From assembly GCA_963556195.1 (NCBI GenBank), contig OY744551.1:12795096-12859095 (forward strand): a DNA stretch of 64,000 bases. The letters are read 5' to 3'. How positions within the stretch are numbered: the first letter of the stretch is position 1; the number at the start of each line of letters is the position of its first letter. Made by a program: the position numbers and the translations under genes. The notes beneath the pieces were generated by a model that was given only the letters and a program-made list of their open reading frames with translations, searched no databases and was not told the DNA's origin. The DNA comes from Sepiola atlantica (lineage: Eukaryota > Mollusca > Cephalopoda > Sepiida > Sepiolidae). Below are positions 10,501 to 21,445 of this stretch, piece after piece.

Positions 10501-13500
10501 TATTCTGAGAGCAGTATATTCTGAGAGCAATATATTCTGAGAGAAATATATTCTGGGTTTTTGTAGGGTAATGAAGCTCATCTCTCTCTAAAATTGTCTT
10601 TCTAATATTAATGTTTTTTAAGTGTAATATTTTCTAAAACTTATGCAATGTATTCTGAGAGCAGTGTATTCTGAGAGCAATGTATTCTAGGAATATAAAT
10701 AAAGTATCCTTCCTACAGAATTATATTTGACAACTTCATTAAATAACTCATAGATGGTTGATACGCCATAAACCAAACAAAACCAAACATAAGTGTAAGA
10801 GGCGCTACTCCTTTCTCAAGATTGCTCCACTTACACTTGATCATTCCTTTTATAATGCTAAGTTTTTAGCAAGAAGACATCAAGTACCATATTTTAGTCT
10901 TTGCTATGACTCGGCCGAGGATTGAACCCCGGCCTCGCAGCCAATTACCGTAGCATTCTTCATTATAATATGGAAAAATAATGTTTTCTTAAATTCTATA
11001 TTGGAGCTATTTATGAATCTTCCTAACCCGTTTTTAAATTTTATATTATTTTCAGTTTGGTAACAACGGAATGATGTCTTCCGACATGGGAGGTAACTCC
11101 GGAATGATGTCACCTAACATGGGAGGCAACCGAGGAATGATGTCACCCAACATGGGAGGTAACCGCGGAATGATGTCACCCAACATGGGTGGTAACAGTG
11201 GAATGATGTCCCCCAACATGGGAGGTAACAGCGGTGATATGATGAACTCTAACTACGATGTGAGTACAATTCGGGTGGTGGAAACCCTATTTATTCGCTA
11301 CACACGAGTGCAGAGTTAAACAAAAGGTCGGTTTTTAATGTAGGGAAAATCCAGTTATCCTACCCATCTGTTGGAATATATGTACTTTCGATAGGAAATC
11401 CTAAATGCCCGGTTTATTTCTCAGTCACTTTCAGCTGGTCATCACAACTGACTACATCCGTCCTTCCACTCAGCACCTCCCTATTCGACTACCGGAAACC
11501 AACCACTTGGGATTATAGTCAGCCTTATCTATAAACACAAAAAGATCTACTGCCCGCGGGTCCATACTTTGATAGCCATTACATTTTGAAATCCCTGATT
11601 GAGTCATAACTACAGCAAGGAACATCTTATCTGTAAAGAGATTTTTCAGGTGCTTTATCGCTCAGCATAAATCACCGTTGAAGGAGACACATCTTTTCAA
11701 AGGGAAATCAAATTATGCGTTGCCAAATACAAAATTAAAGATATGTTCAATTTCTTGTGTGTCCTCTTTTCTCTCAGCAAAATCTATCCCATCTGTAGCA
11801 AGTCTGTTATTAGCATGCACCTTAAACATGCAACCCTACTAAACATGCACCCTACTAAACATGCAACCCTAATAAACATGCAACCATAATAAGCATGCAC
11901 CCTAATAAACATGCCGCCTAATAAACAAGAAACCTTAATAAACATGCAACCCTAATAAGCATGCAACCCTACTAAACATGCAACCCTAATAAACATCTAA
12001 CTTTAATAAACATGCAACCCTAATAAACATGCACCCCTACCAAACATGCGACCTAATGCAGGTTTACAATTCAATCACTGACACCGTCGAATATTTCTAT
12101 CATAATATATAACATGCATGTCTAAATAAAGATAGTTGTAGTAGTTGCTTGATTTGTAAAGAAAAGTGTGCTCACTCGGTGGTAGAGACTCTACATCTAT
12201 TATTGGATACATTGTGACTGGTATTTCCACGCTTTTCTGTTTTACATTATCTGCAGAAAGCAAATAGAAACGTATTTCATCTATTTAGATTGCTTTCCTG
12301 TATCTCCATGAGATGAAATCCGAATTGCAAACGAAAAGGTGTAGACGTTTCATTAAACACAAACTCCTATTTTACATTGCAAATTAATGGATTTCAAATA
12401 TTTAACTATGCTGGTTCTCTCAAACGAAAGCAAAACACAACCTTTTTTTTTTGAATGAGGATAAGTGTAACTTTATATGTAAAACGTTTTTAAATTGCAA
12501 TCGTAATCAAACTTAACCATCTTACACACACGTATCAAAATAACATACGATCTCTATCTACTTATTCGTCTATTAATGCATGTTTGGCGATCAAAATTAA
12601 TATTTATATTACTAATATTTCAGAACTACTTGCAATGGAGATACATGAACACCTTCAACCGAGTTATGCCCTTCATGGAGAGGACCCTCAGCATGCGTGA
12701 TGGCGGAAACAAATTCTTCATGGGTGACCAGGTAGGTTTGTCATTTGTGAATTCTTATTGGTTAATGTTGGAAAATACATTTAATATTATATAGATATTT
12801 CATTTAGCTTGGCGATATTATACACGAGAGAGGAGCAGGTCTTCTCTCACACTCTAAGATTCTCCCACTCTCACTCATTAAAATGGATTTTATTTAATAA
12901 AATATCTATGTGTTCTCTACACCAGTGCCGGTGCGGTTTTCATTGGCTAAGTGATATAGAGTTCACGAATCGTTGCATTTTTTCAGTATTATCTTACCTA
13001 ATCACACATTGAAATGTTATTTATACAATGAAATAAACCATAATTTTATAAGATAATTATGAATTACGTTAAAAGAATTTCGAAGCATTTAAACCTCTAC
13101 TAAAAAGTGATTTTTTACGTATTTTGACAGACTAATATCAGCATATTATTGTCGGAAGAAAGCTCACCGGATAAAATTGTAATATTTTATATTCAATTCG
13201 GTCTACGTTCGGGCAGGTCTCGGAAGCGCCCGAGAGTTGACGAGGAAAACAATTGCTGAACGATTAATTGAAGACTGGCAGGCGGTAAATTTAGACGAAG
13301 TAAATCCAAGTTGAAATACATATATAAAAATAAAGAACGAACAAACCATAACTAAACAATTAGAATTTTGTCAAAGGAAACCATTGTTAATGAAATGTTT
13401 TTAAATAAAATGTTTTTTTTTTTATCAAAATTTTGTCAAAGGAAACCATTGTTAATGAAATGTTTTTAAATAAAATGTTTTTTTTTTATCAAAATTTTGT

Positions 13501-14645
13501 CAAAGGAAACCATTGTTAATGAAATGTTTTTAAATAAAATGTTTTTTTTTTGTCAAAATTTTGTCAAAGGAAACCATTGTTAATGAAATGTTTTTAAATA
13601 AAATGTTTTTTTTTGTCAAAATTTTTGTCAAAGGAAACCATTGTTAATGAAATGTTTTTAAATAAAATGTTTTTTTTTTGTCAAAATTTTGTCAAAGGAA
13701 ACCATTGTTAATGAAATGTTTTTAAATAAAATGTTTGTTTTTTGTCAAAATTTTGTCAAAGGAAACCATTGTTAATGAAATGTTTTTAAATAAAATGTTT
13801 GTTTTTTGTCAAAATTTTGTCAAAGGAAACCATTGTTAATGAAAGGTTTTTAAATAAAATGTTGTTTTTTTTGTCAAAATTTTGTCAAAGGAAACCATTG
13901 TTAATGAAATGTTTTTAAATAAAATGTTTGTTTTTTGTCAAAATTTTGTCAAAGGAAACCATTGTTAATGAAATGTTTTTAAATAAAATGTTTTTTTTTG
14001 TAAAAATTTTGTCAAAGGAAACTATTGTTAATGAAATGTTTTTAAATGAAATGTTTTTTTTTTGGTTAACGGCAATTAGTGACACATAAAAAACAACTTC
14101 TTTCTATACACTTTTATTTTAACCGTAAGTTATTTTTAATTGGCAGTTTAAAGGATCCAACACAATTTGGGTCTTGAAATTATTAATTAAGCCACATTAA
14201 CCGATGCAGAGTGTAACTGACCCGATGAAATGTCGAGAAAGATTAATTTCTGGGTAGGGAGTGGTTAGGGTTAAGACGAGAAAACCTTGCGTGTATTAAG
14301 CAGGATATTATCGATCTCGGGAAAAATACTAAAAATATTTTTTTTAAACCCCGATAAAAGTGAGTATTCATTAGTTAAATATCTTATTCTTACATGCTTA
14401 TGTCGCGACGTATATATGTACAAAGGTAGTTAACTTATAAATAGGAATAATATTAAATTATGTTTTGTTTCTTTTTGTAGATGATGTGGTGTGACATGAT
14501 GTGTTATTGTTGTATGGAAAACCCCTACATGGAGAACCAGTCCATGTTCAGCAGCTACCCCAAGATTATGGCCCTCTACAAACGTGTGTCCTCTCACCCC
14601 AAAATCTGCGCATACCTCAAGAGCCGTAGCAAGACCATGTGGTAG
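6328..14645 (+). CDS. S-crystallin gene 1, span of exons 1-6
   Basis: Six exons: 6328-6460 (or 2678-2810), 7578-7673, 9863-9978, 11056-11259, 12624-12731, 14481-14645. All internal junctions are GT..AG and phases agree (1,1,0,0,0), giving 274 codons including TAG. The product is a sigma-GST-derived structural lens protein of cephalopods: residues about 1-77 thioredoxin-like domain, about 78-273 helical domain interrupted by the exon-4 Gly/Met-rich insert (116-183). S-crystallins bearing such inserts have little or no GST activity. The proximal exon 1 has GTG at the start position, so this gene may depend on the distal ATG exon at 2678, start inefficiently, or be decaying. Exons 2-6 show no lesion. 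The tandem paralog is 34713-49964. Confidence 0.88.
6630..6775 (+). mobile_element. Decayed U2-SINE body fragment
   Basis: In intron 1, GGAGGTCCACCCTTCCAGAA, then TTTGAGAAGGGGTTAGTTTA and CCCCTACCGGGGAATGCCGA, match the body of the U2-headed SINE. The U2 head and the tail are missing or unrecognisable. It is more diverged than the copies at 3380 and 60287. Confidence 0.6.
7094..7510. repeat. (TA)n microsatellites in intron 1
   Basis: Three TA runs (about 7094-7147, 7322-7364, 7482-7510). Just before the last one, CACACGATTCGAAACCC (7462-7478) resembles the B-box part of the tRNA-derived SINE seen at 9300 in minus orientation, so a short SINE remnant may lie there. Confidence 0.85.
7578..7673 (+). 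CDS. S-crystallin gene 1 exon 2
   Basis: 96 nt between TTTTTCAG and GTAAGTATAG. Reads (D)[14 protein letters not shown], then [17 protein letters not shown]. This is the GST glutathione-site region: VPVLE with its cis-proline, followed by a loop where GSTs usually have QS and this protein has E-T. Phase 1 on both sides. Confidence 0.95.
8010..8040 (+). pseudogene. Relic of exon 2 3' end plus its splice donor
   Basis: TACCTGGCCCGAGAACACAG followed by TAAGTATTTTT repeats the last 25 or so bases of exon 2 (YLAREH) and its GTAAGTA donor, 340 bp downstream in intron 2. The bases after the donor resemble gene 2's intron (GTAAGTATTTTTATC) rather than gene 1's, so it may come from another paralog. 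There is no upstream acceptor or remaining exon. Confidence 0.75.
8185..8535 (+). pseudogene. Non-LTR retrotransposon C-terminal fragment
   Basis: Reads [20 protein letters not shown], then [19 protein letters not shown]; after a stop and frame change it gives [19 protein letters not shown] and ASIPGE. This order (PDIV-WDK, a hydrophobic strand, VP-D, E-K--KY, IIGA----K----L--I) is typical of the C-terminal end of a large class of invertebrate LINE ORFs. A second member on the minus strand is at 53640-54440. Broken and inside intron 2 of gene 1. Confidence 0.6.
9300..9443 (-). mobile_element. tRNA-derived SINE (family 2)
   Basis: On the minus strand AGGCATATCGGTACGCGC resembles a pol III A box. 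About 35 nt later comes GGGGTTCGAATCGGGTGACC, a clear B box, then TACTGATGATTGCAGGTTTG and ACATACGTATATGG. The same body (GATGATTCC-G--, then TATACGTATGTA) occurs at 45819-45905 (minus) and 49183-49292 (plus), each running into TA repeats, so it is a family. Confidence 0.7.
9863..9978 (+). CDS. S-crystallin gene 1 exon 3
   Basis: 116 nt between CTTTAG and GTGAGTCAG. Reads (N)[19 protein letters not shown], then [19 protein letters not shown]: the first helices of the GST C-terminal domain. Enters in phase 1 and leaves in phase 0, directly before the insert exon. Confidence 0.95.
10047..10555. repeat. 16-bp minisatellite in intron 3 of gene 1
   Basis: About 32 units of GAGAGCAATATATTCT with a recurrent variant GAGAGCAATGTATTTC; three more units at 10640-10690. 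Because 16 is not a multiple of three and the unit has no stop on the minus strand, long minus-strand reading frames (up to 240 codons) arise by construction. Gene 2's intron 3 lacks this array and has an unrelated 41-bp one. Confidence 0.95.
10795..10985 (-). mobile_element. tRNA-derived SINE (family 3)
   Basis: On the minus strand: GCTACGGTAATTGGCTGCGA, GGCCGGGGTTCAATCCTCGG (B-box-like), CCGAGTCATAGCAAAGACTA, then ATGGTACTTGATG, and a further body in which CTTAGCATTATAAAAGGAATG is recognisable. A tail fragment of the same family (CATCAAGTACCGTTTTTCAG) occurs at 15506-15540. The tRNA half is well preserved from the B box on; the A box is weak. Confidence 0.6.
11056..11259 (+). CDS. S-crystallin gene 1 exon 4 (Gly/Met repeat insert)
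   Basis: 204 nt (68 codons), phase 0 at both ends, between TTTTCAG and GTGAGTACA. Encodes [13 protein letters not shown], four units of the type N(S/R)GMMSPNMGG, then [11 protein letters not shown]. Each 33-nt unit is nearly identical, so this is a coding minisatellite. It lies where S-crystallins carry a variable insert between helices of the C-terminal domain. Because the exon is in frame, skipping or unit gain and loss would not shift the reading frame. The low complexity suggests a disordered, hydrated loop (inference). Confidence 0.95.
11815..12060. repeat. 17-bp minisatellite in intron 4 of gene 1
   Basis: About 14 imperfect units of AAACATGCAACCCTAAT, with variants CACC, ACTA and AGC. 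Absent from gene 2's intron 4. Confidence 0.9.
12624..12731 (+). CDS. S-crystallin gene 1 exon 5
   Basis: 108 nt, phase 0, between TATTTCAG and GTAGGTTTG. Reads [20 protein letters not shown], then [16 protein letters not shown]. This matches the GST helix followed by the conserved F-GD motif (FFMGDQ). Confidence 0.95.
13365..14065. repeat. 62-bp minisatellite in intron 5 of gene 1
   Basis: About 11 nearly identical units containing GTCAAAGGAAACCATTGTTA, ATGAAATGTTTTTAAATAAA and a T run of variable length. The low divergence points to recent expansion. Not present in gene 2's intron 5. Confidence 0.95.
14481..14645 (+). CDS. S-crystallin gene 1 exon 6 and stop
   Basis: 165 nt after CTTTTTGTAG, ending KTMW then TAG. 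Starts [20 protein letters not shown], corresponding to the GST helix after the F-GD motif, and ends [21 protein letters not shown]. Differs from gene 2 by M/I, I/L and A/G replacements. Confidence 0.95.
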   Translation: MMWCDMMCYCCMENPYMENQSMFSSYPKIMALYKRVSSHPKICAYLKSRSKTMW

Positions 14646-14810
14646 GGTGTTAGGGTTAGAGTTAGTGCTCCCATGAAAGATCAATACAGGAAGGAGCGGG
14701 TCTAAGTCTGAAATTATCCGAAGCAGATTATCAAGTGCCGTGTTTCCGGATACTCAAATAATCCTGGATTGTATCAACATTTTTTATGTGTACCAGAATG
14801 AAATTTGAAT

Positions 14811-14816
14811 AATAAA
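14811..14816 (+). terminator. Polyadenylation signal of gene 1
   Basis: AATAAA, 166 bases after the stop codon, in a T/A-rich 3' UTR. The same signal and spacing are seen in gene 2 (50133-50138). Confidence 0.8.
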
Positions 14817-14839
14817 ATTATCTGTTTCTAAGATATTTT

Positions 14840-17210
14840 CCTTCTTTTTATTTATTAGCATGCTAAAGCTAAATCAAATAAGGTTTGTGTCCCTAAGGCT
14901 ATTTTCCTTTATAGTAAACACAGTAAAGTAAACTTGGTTGACCATAGTCGATAGCGAAAAAAAAAAAGAATAACGAACTAATCTTTAAATAGAGATGTCG
15001 CCAAGATCAAGTCAAAATGGCAGAAAAAAAACCGTCTCTCTCAACTGTATATATAAAAAAAACGTCCTTCAAATCAACATGAGAGAAAATCCAGCACTCT
15101 TTTCTTTTCGCGTTCAGAACGATATCCACGAAAAAACTGACTTACTCTTAACTTTTCGCTCTCCTATTAAAACGAAAATCCCACGCATGCAAACAACCTA
15201 ATTTGCATGAACAAATAAAGTATTTAAATCTTATTTCACTTTCTGACGCCTCTCTCCTCCCACTCCTCTTTCTTTTTATGTCGGCAACGAGGGTTTTCGG
15301 GTTCGCCACACACACACAGCGTAGCAGACGCTGCCTCTTTGAACGGCGCCGACAAGTGTCTGCATCTACTTCAATCGGCCGCTCTTCGTTACATCCCTCT
15401 TCATTAGCAATTACACCGAAGTATAGGTGAGGTAGCCACGCCTTTAACAGGATTACCCCCACGTTATCCTGACCCTAACCTTGTAATGCCGAATGTTTAG
15501 ATGCATCAAGTACCGTTTTTCAGTCTTTGGTAGGAAGTGAAAAAAATTGAACAATTAGCGAACAATGTTAACATTATGCCAAATGAGCCTATATATTGTA
15601 ATCACAAAAATGCATGAAACAGTTACTTTAGGATCGTGTAACGTTTGTAAAAGCTTCCATTTTAATTGTTCTACTTAGCCGGAATTTGCAATTAAATCAC
15701 CAAGTCACTCGTCACTTACAAAGTAACTCTCAAGTTCCATTACTCTATGCTGTTTGATGTTCGATCTTATTTTGTACAGTTTCTATTATTCTCGCTTCTA
15801 TTACTCTCTCTTCTGTTTATTAATAGTCAAAATAATATAACTAACTATAAAAGAGAAGTTTAGAATAGGCTATTATAAAAAAAGGAAATAAGTATAATTA
15901 AAGTTCCCATAGACTCAATAAAAGCATAGACATGTATACATAACTCTATTTATATTTGTGTGAGTGTGTGCATAACTATTTCATAATAAATATTTAATTA
16001 TTTAAGTATTAATATTTATACGCTATGTATCTGAATTTATATATAACCACCCTCTGTCTTACAAGCTTACTGTTTTATTGATCACTAATGAGTTACAAAT
16101 GTTTCTTCCAGTGGGAAAAGTTACGACTGCGTAAGAAATAATTGTTTTTGTTTCAAACGCGTAAAAGTCAATAGCCTAATTTAAATGAGAAAATAGAGGA
16201 ATTTAAAAGTGTCATGTTCGACTAAAAGAGAAATTCTGAAAAAACAAACAAATAGAAGAAAAGGAATATCAGAAGAAAATGTAAATTGAAAGGTTTTCAC
16301 TAGCAGAGAAATTTTAAGAAAAAAATGAGCCAATAAAAAGATTTAAGGAATTTTTTTTCATACAAGAACAGAAAAAAATACGAATTATCTAATAGAGGTT
16401 TAAGAAAACACTATTTGGACGCACTCGATTATTTGATTTACAACCCTGAAAACGAAATTACGTTTGCTTCGTATTTATGACGATAGGAAGATCTTTCTAA
16501 TACGCACTGTACAAATTGGATTTTAAAATGGTTTGTTTGCTATTAAGACAGTTGGGTACAGTTGATCATACCAAATTCGTAAATTATTATTGCCACAAAA
16601 AGAATCAATCGTATACTTGTCGAAGAAGTAACATTTTGGATTTAATTGTTTAGCTCTAAAACATTTATTTTTCACATAAGTATGAATTTCGCATATAAAG
16701 AAGACGAAGACTACACTACTTTCGCTAACGTAGTTAGCTATTATTATGATCATTTCAAATTGTCGGAGGTTAATGTTACTAAATCTATACTCTTCGCACA
16801 AATTCAAACGTAAAGAAAAATTTGAAAACCAACCAGCAAAATTGCTAAAAGAGTCCTCGGTGAACAAAACACATTTGAACGCGAGCTAATCTCTATATTA
16901 AACGCAAATACTTTTTAAGCTAAGAATGTTCGTAATGAACAACTAAATGTACATATTTAATTTATAGAATGTGTTCATAAACTTTTCTGTCAAAAGGCAG
17001 AAATTTCAATGCCGAAAGAGAGAGAGAGAGACGTTAGAAAGAATTAAAATACATATTTTCATAAGTTTTGTCTGGTGTACTAGGAAGATCTTAAAAATGA
17101 GTGCGAAGTTTGAATTTAAACTAAGTATTCATCCAGTTTTTTTTTTAAATAAAAAAATGTTCCATTCGCTTCATTAAATCAAATTGACTAGGAATTAAAT
17201 CGACATAAAA
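14840..17210. other. Intergenic, no gene recognised
   Basis: AT-rich sequence with short open frames that do not resemble known proteins. A short SINE-tail fragment (15506-15540) matches the family at 10795. Nothing else was identified. Confidence 0.5.
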
Positions 17211-17339
17211 ATGGGAGCATCATCGAAAGTAGATTACATAGATTAGGATTCGTAAAAAAAGTAAAGAGTCAAAACGAGTACAAAGGTTACTGTATCGTCA
17301 ATAAGACATGTTCGCTAAACTTAATAGATGACATTTTTA

Positions 17340-18200
17340 TCAAAGGTTGATTTAAGTCATGCTTATCTTCAAATACCTTTAGACGAGCAATGTCCAACAA
17401 TTAATATAAATACTCATAGGTGTTTGTAACAACTCGAAAGTTTGTGGTTTTGGTTACACCAGCCATTTTATGACAATAATTGACACATTGCTTAACCTAC
17501 TGTTACTTGCGACTACCTACTTAGATGACATTCTATTGATCAGTAAAAGCACCGAGCAACACAAATCACACACACACGAAGTATTTAAGAGAATCCGGGA
17601 CTATGGATTTTAATATGAGGTTTAGGGTCAGGGTTAGGGTTAGGGAGGACACTGCGATTTTTTCATGAAAAAATAAAATATCTTGGTCAAATTATTACCA
17701 AAGATGGTAGAAGACCAGAGCCAAGAGAATGCTAGTGCAATAAAATTATTCCGACCTTAAAAAACGTTTCTTCGTGCAGCGAATTCTTATAACGAGTTCA
17801 TTCATATATACACAATATGAGAGAAAAGGAAGACACTGATTGATACTGGACCACAGAATTACGGGACGCATTTTAAAAAAATAATAAATGTTCTTATATC
17901 TGAATTATTTTTGACGCACTACAATCTAGAGTTTGAAATAATGGTGGCTACTGATGCGAGCTCGAAGGTCATTGGAGTCTGCATATTACACGAGATGGAA
18001 AACAGATCGCTAAAACCTATCGCCACGCATCTCGTACGTAACTACGTGTAGAAACGAGTTATTCACAAATAAAGAATGGGAGCATTAGATAATATTTTTG
18101 CAGTCAATAATATCATTGATTTGTTTCATTGAATACATTGTGTGTTGCAAATCGACCATAAGCCACTGTTAACGATTTTGGGGCCAACATATTATTAATA
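17340..18200 (+). pseudogene. Ty3/gypsy LTR retrotransposon RT and RNase H remnant
   Basis: Frameshifted but clear motifs: DLSHAYLQIPLDEQ (17348-17390), YLDDILLISKS with the catalytic YxDD core (about 17518-17550), IKYLGQIITKDGRRP, then RNase H: VATDASSKVIGVCILHEMEN (about 17940-18000) and QIDHKPLLTILG (about 18150). Order and motifs are those of Ty3/gypsy pol. The matching integrase piece is at 19684-20130; unrelated insertions, including a hAT MITE, separate them. No intact LTRs identified. Confidence 0.8.
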
Positions 18201-18382
18201 CATTCTGCAAACATGTGATGCCTCTTAATGTGCGTTGTCTTTATTTACTTGTTTCTATACAATGGGTAGAGCTAGACACAAGGTCGGTTTATAATATGAG
18301 GAAAACATCTCCCCATAGATATATAAAAAACACGGTTTGGAGACTTGAGTGATATTTAGTTACACCCCGTTGTTATTTAAAA

Positions 18383-18577
18383 CGGAGGTCTTCAAAGTGG
18401 GGGTCGCGACCCCCAGGGGAGTCGCGTAACCATAGAAAGGGGGTCGCCAAAATTATAACTATGGAATTTTTTAAATAATATTCAAACTTATTTTTTATTC
18501 ATAAAAAATTTTGGTGGGTCACGAAAAAAAAATTTTTCCAAAAAGGGGTCGCGACAAAAAAAGTTTAAAGAGCACTG
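18383..18577. mobile_element. Non-autonomous hAT element (MITE), 195 bp
   Basis: Imperfect terminal inverted repeats: left CGGAGGTCTTCAAAG followed by GGGGTCGCGACCCCC; right end GGGGTCGCGACAAAAAAAG to AGCACTG. Flanked by 8-bp direct repeats ATTTAAAA (18375-18382 and 18578-18585), the size expected for hAT. Inserted in the gypsy remnant. Confidence 0.8.
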
Positions 18578-19683
18578 ATTTAAAACATGACAGAAATAAA
18601 ACATATCACGGAATTTAAAGAAAATGTCTGTATTTATTGCAAAATATATTTGTTAAAATTAAAGAATGCATTTGTAAACCTTGATTTTGTTTACTTTTAA
18701 TTCTACAGCACACTTTTCCTATTCATGTGTTTGATTTGGTAAAACAATAAGAATAAAACAGTTTTATATTGATTTATTTTCCTACTCTTTTGGTCATTTA
18801 ATTTGACCTTTGAACCTGCTGCAAATTACTGGATTGGAACAAAAATAACCTCAGTGTACAAAGATCCATCCTTCATTGACCAAGGATAGAAAAGAGGATG
18901 TGCAGCATCGTAACATATACTACTCTTTACTCCTTTCCCAAAGGGCTTTGCTGTTGTAGTTTTGAGGACCACCAGTAATTTTCATTACTCTTACGAATAG
19001 GTATCACTGATATATACTTCAAAGATACTTCACGTCGGCGTCACCAGTATTAAAACAGCATTTGTTCGGAATCAAGAAATCTGAATCACATGCAAAATAC
19101 ATGAGACATCATCACCTCTAGCATCATACACAAGTGATCACGTGTTATACATATTCATTAGTGACGATTGCAACGCGCGCTTCGTCTCAGAAACGAACAA
19201 AAATAAACGCGTTTTGTTAAGAACATCCAGACCGCATTCATAATGGATGACCATACACTTTAATTACAATCATATCATAAAGTTTCTTCCATTGTCAAAA
19301 AAAATTAATTCTGACAGATTGCCTAGACTCATCCCCAAATATGATGAACCCATTGATTACACAGTGATTTCCTCCCTATTACATTGGGTAGAAGTAAAAA
19401 ATACATTGTGTAACGTCATTAGGGATCTTCAAGTAACATTCGAGGAAACAAAAGAAAATGCGTTAAGCGATGATTTAAAAATAAATAAATAAAATAGAAC
19501 ATAAACAAATCTCTGAAGTCTATGCAATCTGTTGTAAAGCGATCGAGTTGCTATTCTCGCAGCATTATAGAAAAACACTAAAATCATTTCATGTCTGTTA
19601 CTTTTGAGAATGAAAAGTTTCATGAGAAGTTATGTGTACTTGACAATTATGAAAATACGGTGAAACTATAGAAAGGTTGTGCT

Positions 19684-20130
19684 TTGGCAGCGAAGTCACC
19701 TCCTGTACTGTTCAGACCCTGCCCGAAAACTGGCCTAACGTGGTCTAGGACCTCCACATATTTTGCTGGCCCACTGGGTGGTTTTGATTATCTAATAGTG
19801 ATGGAAAGTTTCTCAAAATGGCAGGAAATATTAAAATCCAAAAAACAAAAAAACAGAAGTAACTATTTGATTTTACATGAATTGTTCGCTCGATTCGCCC
19901 TCTTTAGCTGTATTCTATCAGACAACGAAACGCAATTCACGTCTAGTAAATTTAAACAATTCTGCCAAACATCTGCAGTTGAGTACATCACGATTGCACC
20001 GTACCATGCGAGAAACAATAGTCAGGCAGAACGGTTCGTCGAAACATTCAAAAGCGGGCTTAAGAAAGCGAGGGGTATACCTACTGAAAAGGTAATTAAA
20101 TACTTTCCATCTTTCATGACACAAGCATAA
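19684..20130 (+). pseudogene. Ty3/gypsy integrase fragment
   Basis: Open for 148 codons, with FAGPLGGFDYLIVMESFSKW (first catalytic region; the usual Asp is replaced in VMESFSKW), SDNETQFTSSKFKQFC (second catalytic Asp) and YHARNNSQAERFVETFKSGL (catalytic Glu). Same orientation as the RT remnant at 17340, so probably one element of about 3 kb. Upstream zinc-binding and downstream regions are not recognisable. Confidence 0.8.
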
Positions 20131-20139
20131 AGAATGTTT

Positions 20140-21440
20140 GCAAGGAATATTAAAACAGTGTTTTATAGATTATTGCCAACCTTACGAAACCATGACGTGA
20201 AAACATATCACGAAGTGATGCTTCACAGTTGGAGAACATATTTATATCATGTTCAGAAACAATAAATGCTACTGAGAAACAGAGATGGTTGATATACGGA
20301 TTAGGAACATGATTTTCATGGTAAATGAACATGATTTACATAGTATAGGGACTCAAGTTTATCCACGAAATACATTAATCATATAAATACACGATATTCA
20401 GATATTGTTGAGAATAATATTTCAGTGTGAGCTTTACTGCATGTTGTGTTCGACACATTTGAGATACTAAATCCCGGGAAGATAAAAGCAAACAAACATA
20501 ATATTACGGATTTGATTGTTATAATCCATAAAAAAGATCGACTCCATATGGATCAAGGCTAAAAAAGAGGGGTGATCGTTATCTACCCATATATGGACTC
20601 TTCTAGAAATGATAGATAGAGCAGCATATGACGAAGGACGAGCTGCCTTTCTGTAACATACTATTCTGTACTTCTGTAAATACACCCTCTTGTAAATATA
20701 CCACCATGTTGTCTTATTTATTATCGCCTTTTCAAGGTAAAACATTCTAAAATTTTAAATAGTCACGAATAATTCTATACAATCAATATTTTAGGAGAGA
20801 TGGTTTGAATTACCTACTAGATGCCATCCTCGAGTGTCCTCGGTCTCTCTGTACAAGGGTTTGTCAGGACAACCTGACATGAGGCTACTTCACCCTCTAA
20901 GTAACCCCTGACCAAATATTTAAAACAACATAGTATTTGAAACCGAAGTAAGATCCCCTCGGTATGGCTTCACACTGGCTCATACAGGGAATAGTGAACT
21001 TTTCCCTTGTGATGTTACCTCAAGTAAAAGTACTACGCTGAATACTCACCCAGATCAGATAAATCATTTCCTAGAAGGTGTCGAAACCAAGAAAAGACCA
21101 TAAGAAATATAAACTATAATATAGTTTTATAGATAATTAGGGAGAAGGAAATTAATATCCTCCAATTCTTTACTAACTCAAGCTTTGAGAAGTAAGTAGA
21201 ATCTTAAATATACACTCGGATATCCAAGCATCTCATAGAGATATCAAGTTTGGGCCCCAGGAACGAACTCTTTGATTTTTCAGAACTTAGTGAAGCAGGA
21301 AAGTGGCAAACTCACCTTGAAGAAAAATTACATATATGAGTAACAAAAAAATGTTTACCGATATTTATTATTTTGGAAAATGGTAAATGTTAGCTAATTA
21401 GCTAACAAATGAAACCTTCAATATAAAAAAAAACAGACAG
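20140..21440. other. Intergenic, no gene recognised
   Basis: A block at 20540-20700 (GGATCAAGGCTAAAAAAGAG, then TTTCTGTAACATACTATTCT) has a weak counterpart at 18865-18945, on the other side of the gypsy integrase. These could be decayed LTR pieces, but the match is too poor to call. Confidence 0.3.
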
Positions 21441-21445
21441 ACTTA

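Noticed and set aside
9859..10581. 240-codon minus-strand frame with a 16-residue repeat
   Set aside because: Produced by a stop-free 16-bp minisatellite in an intron, read antisense to the gene. All three frames are open, which no real gene needs.
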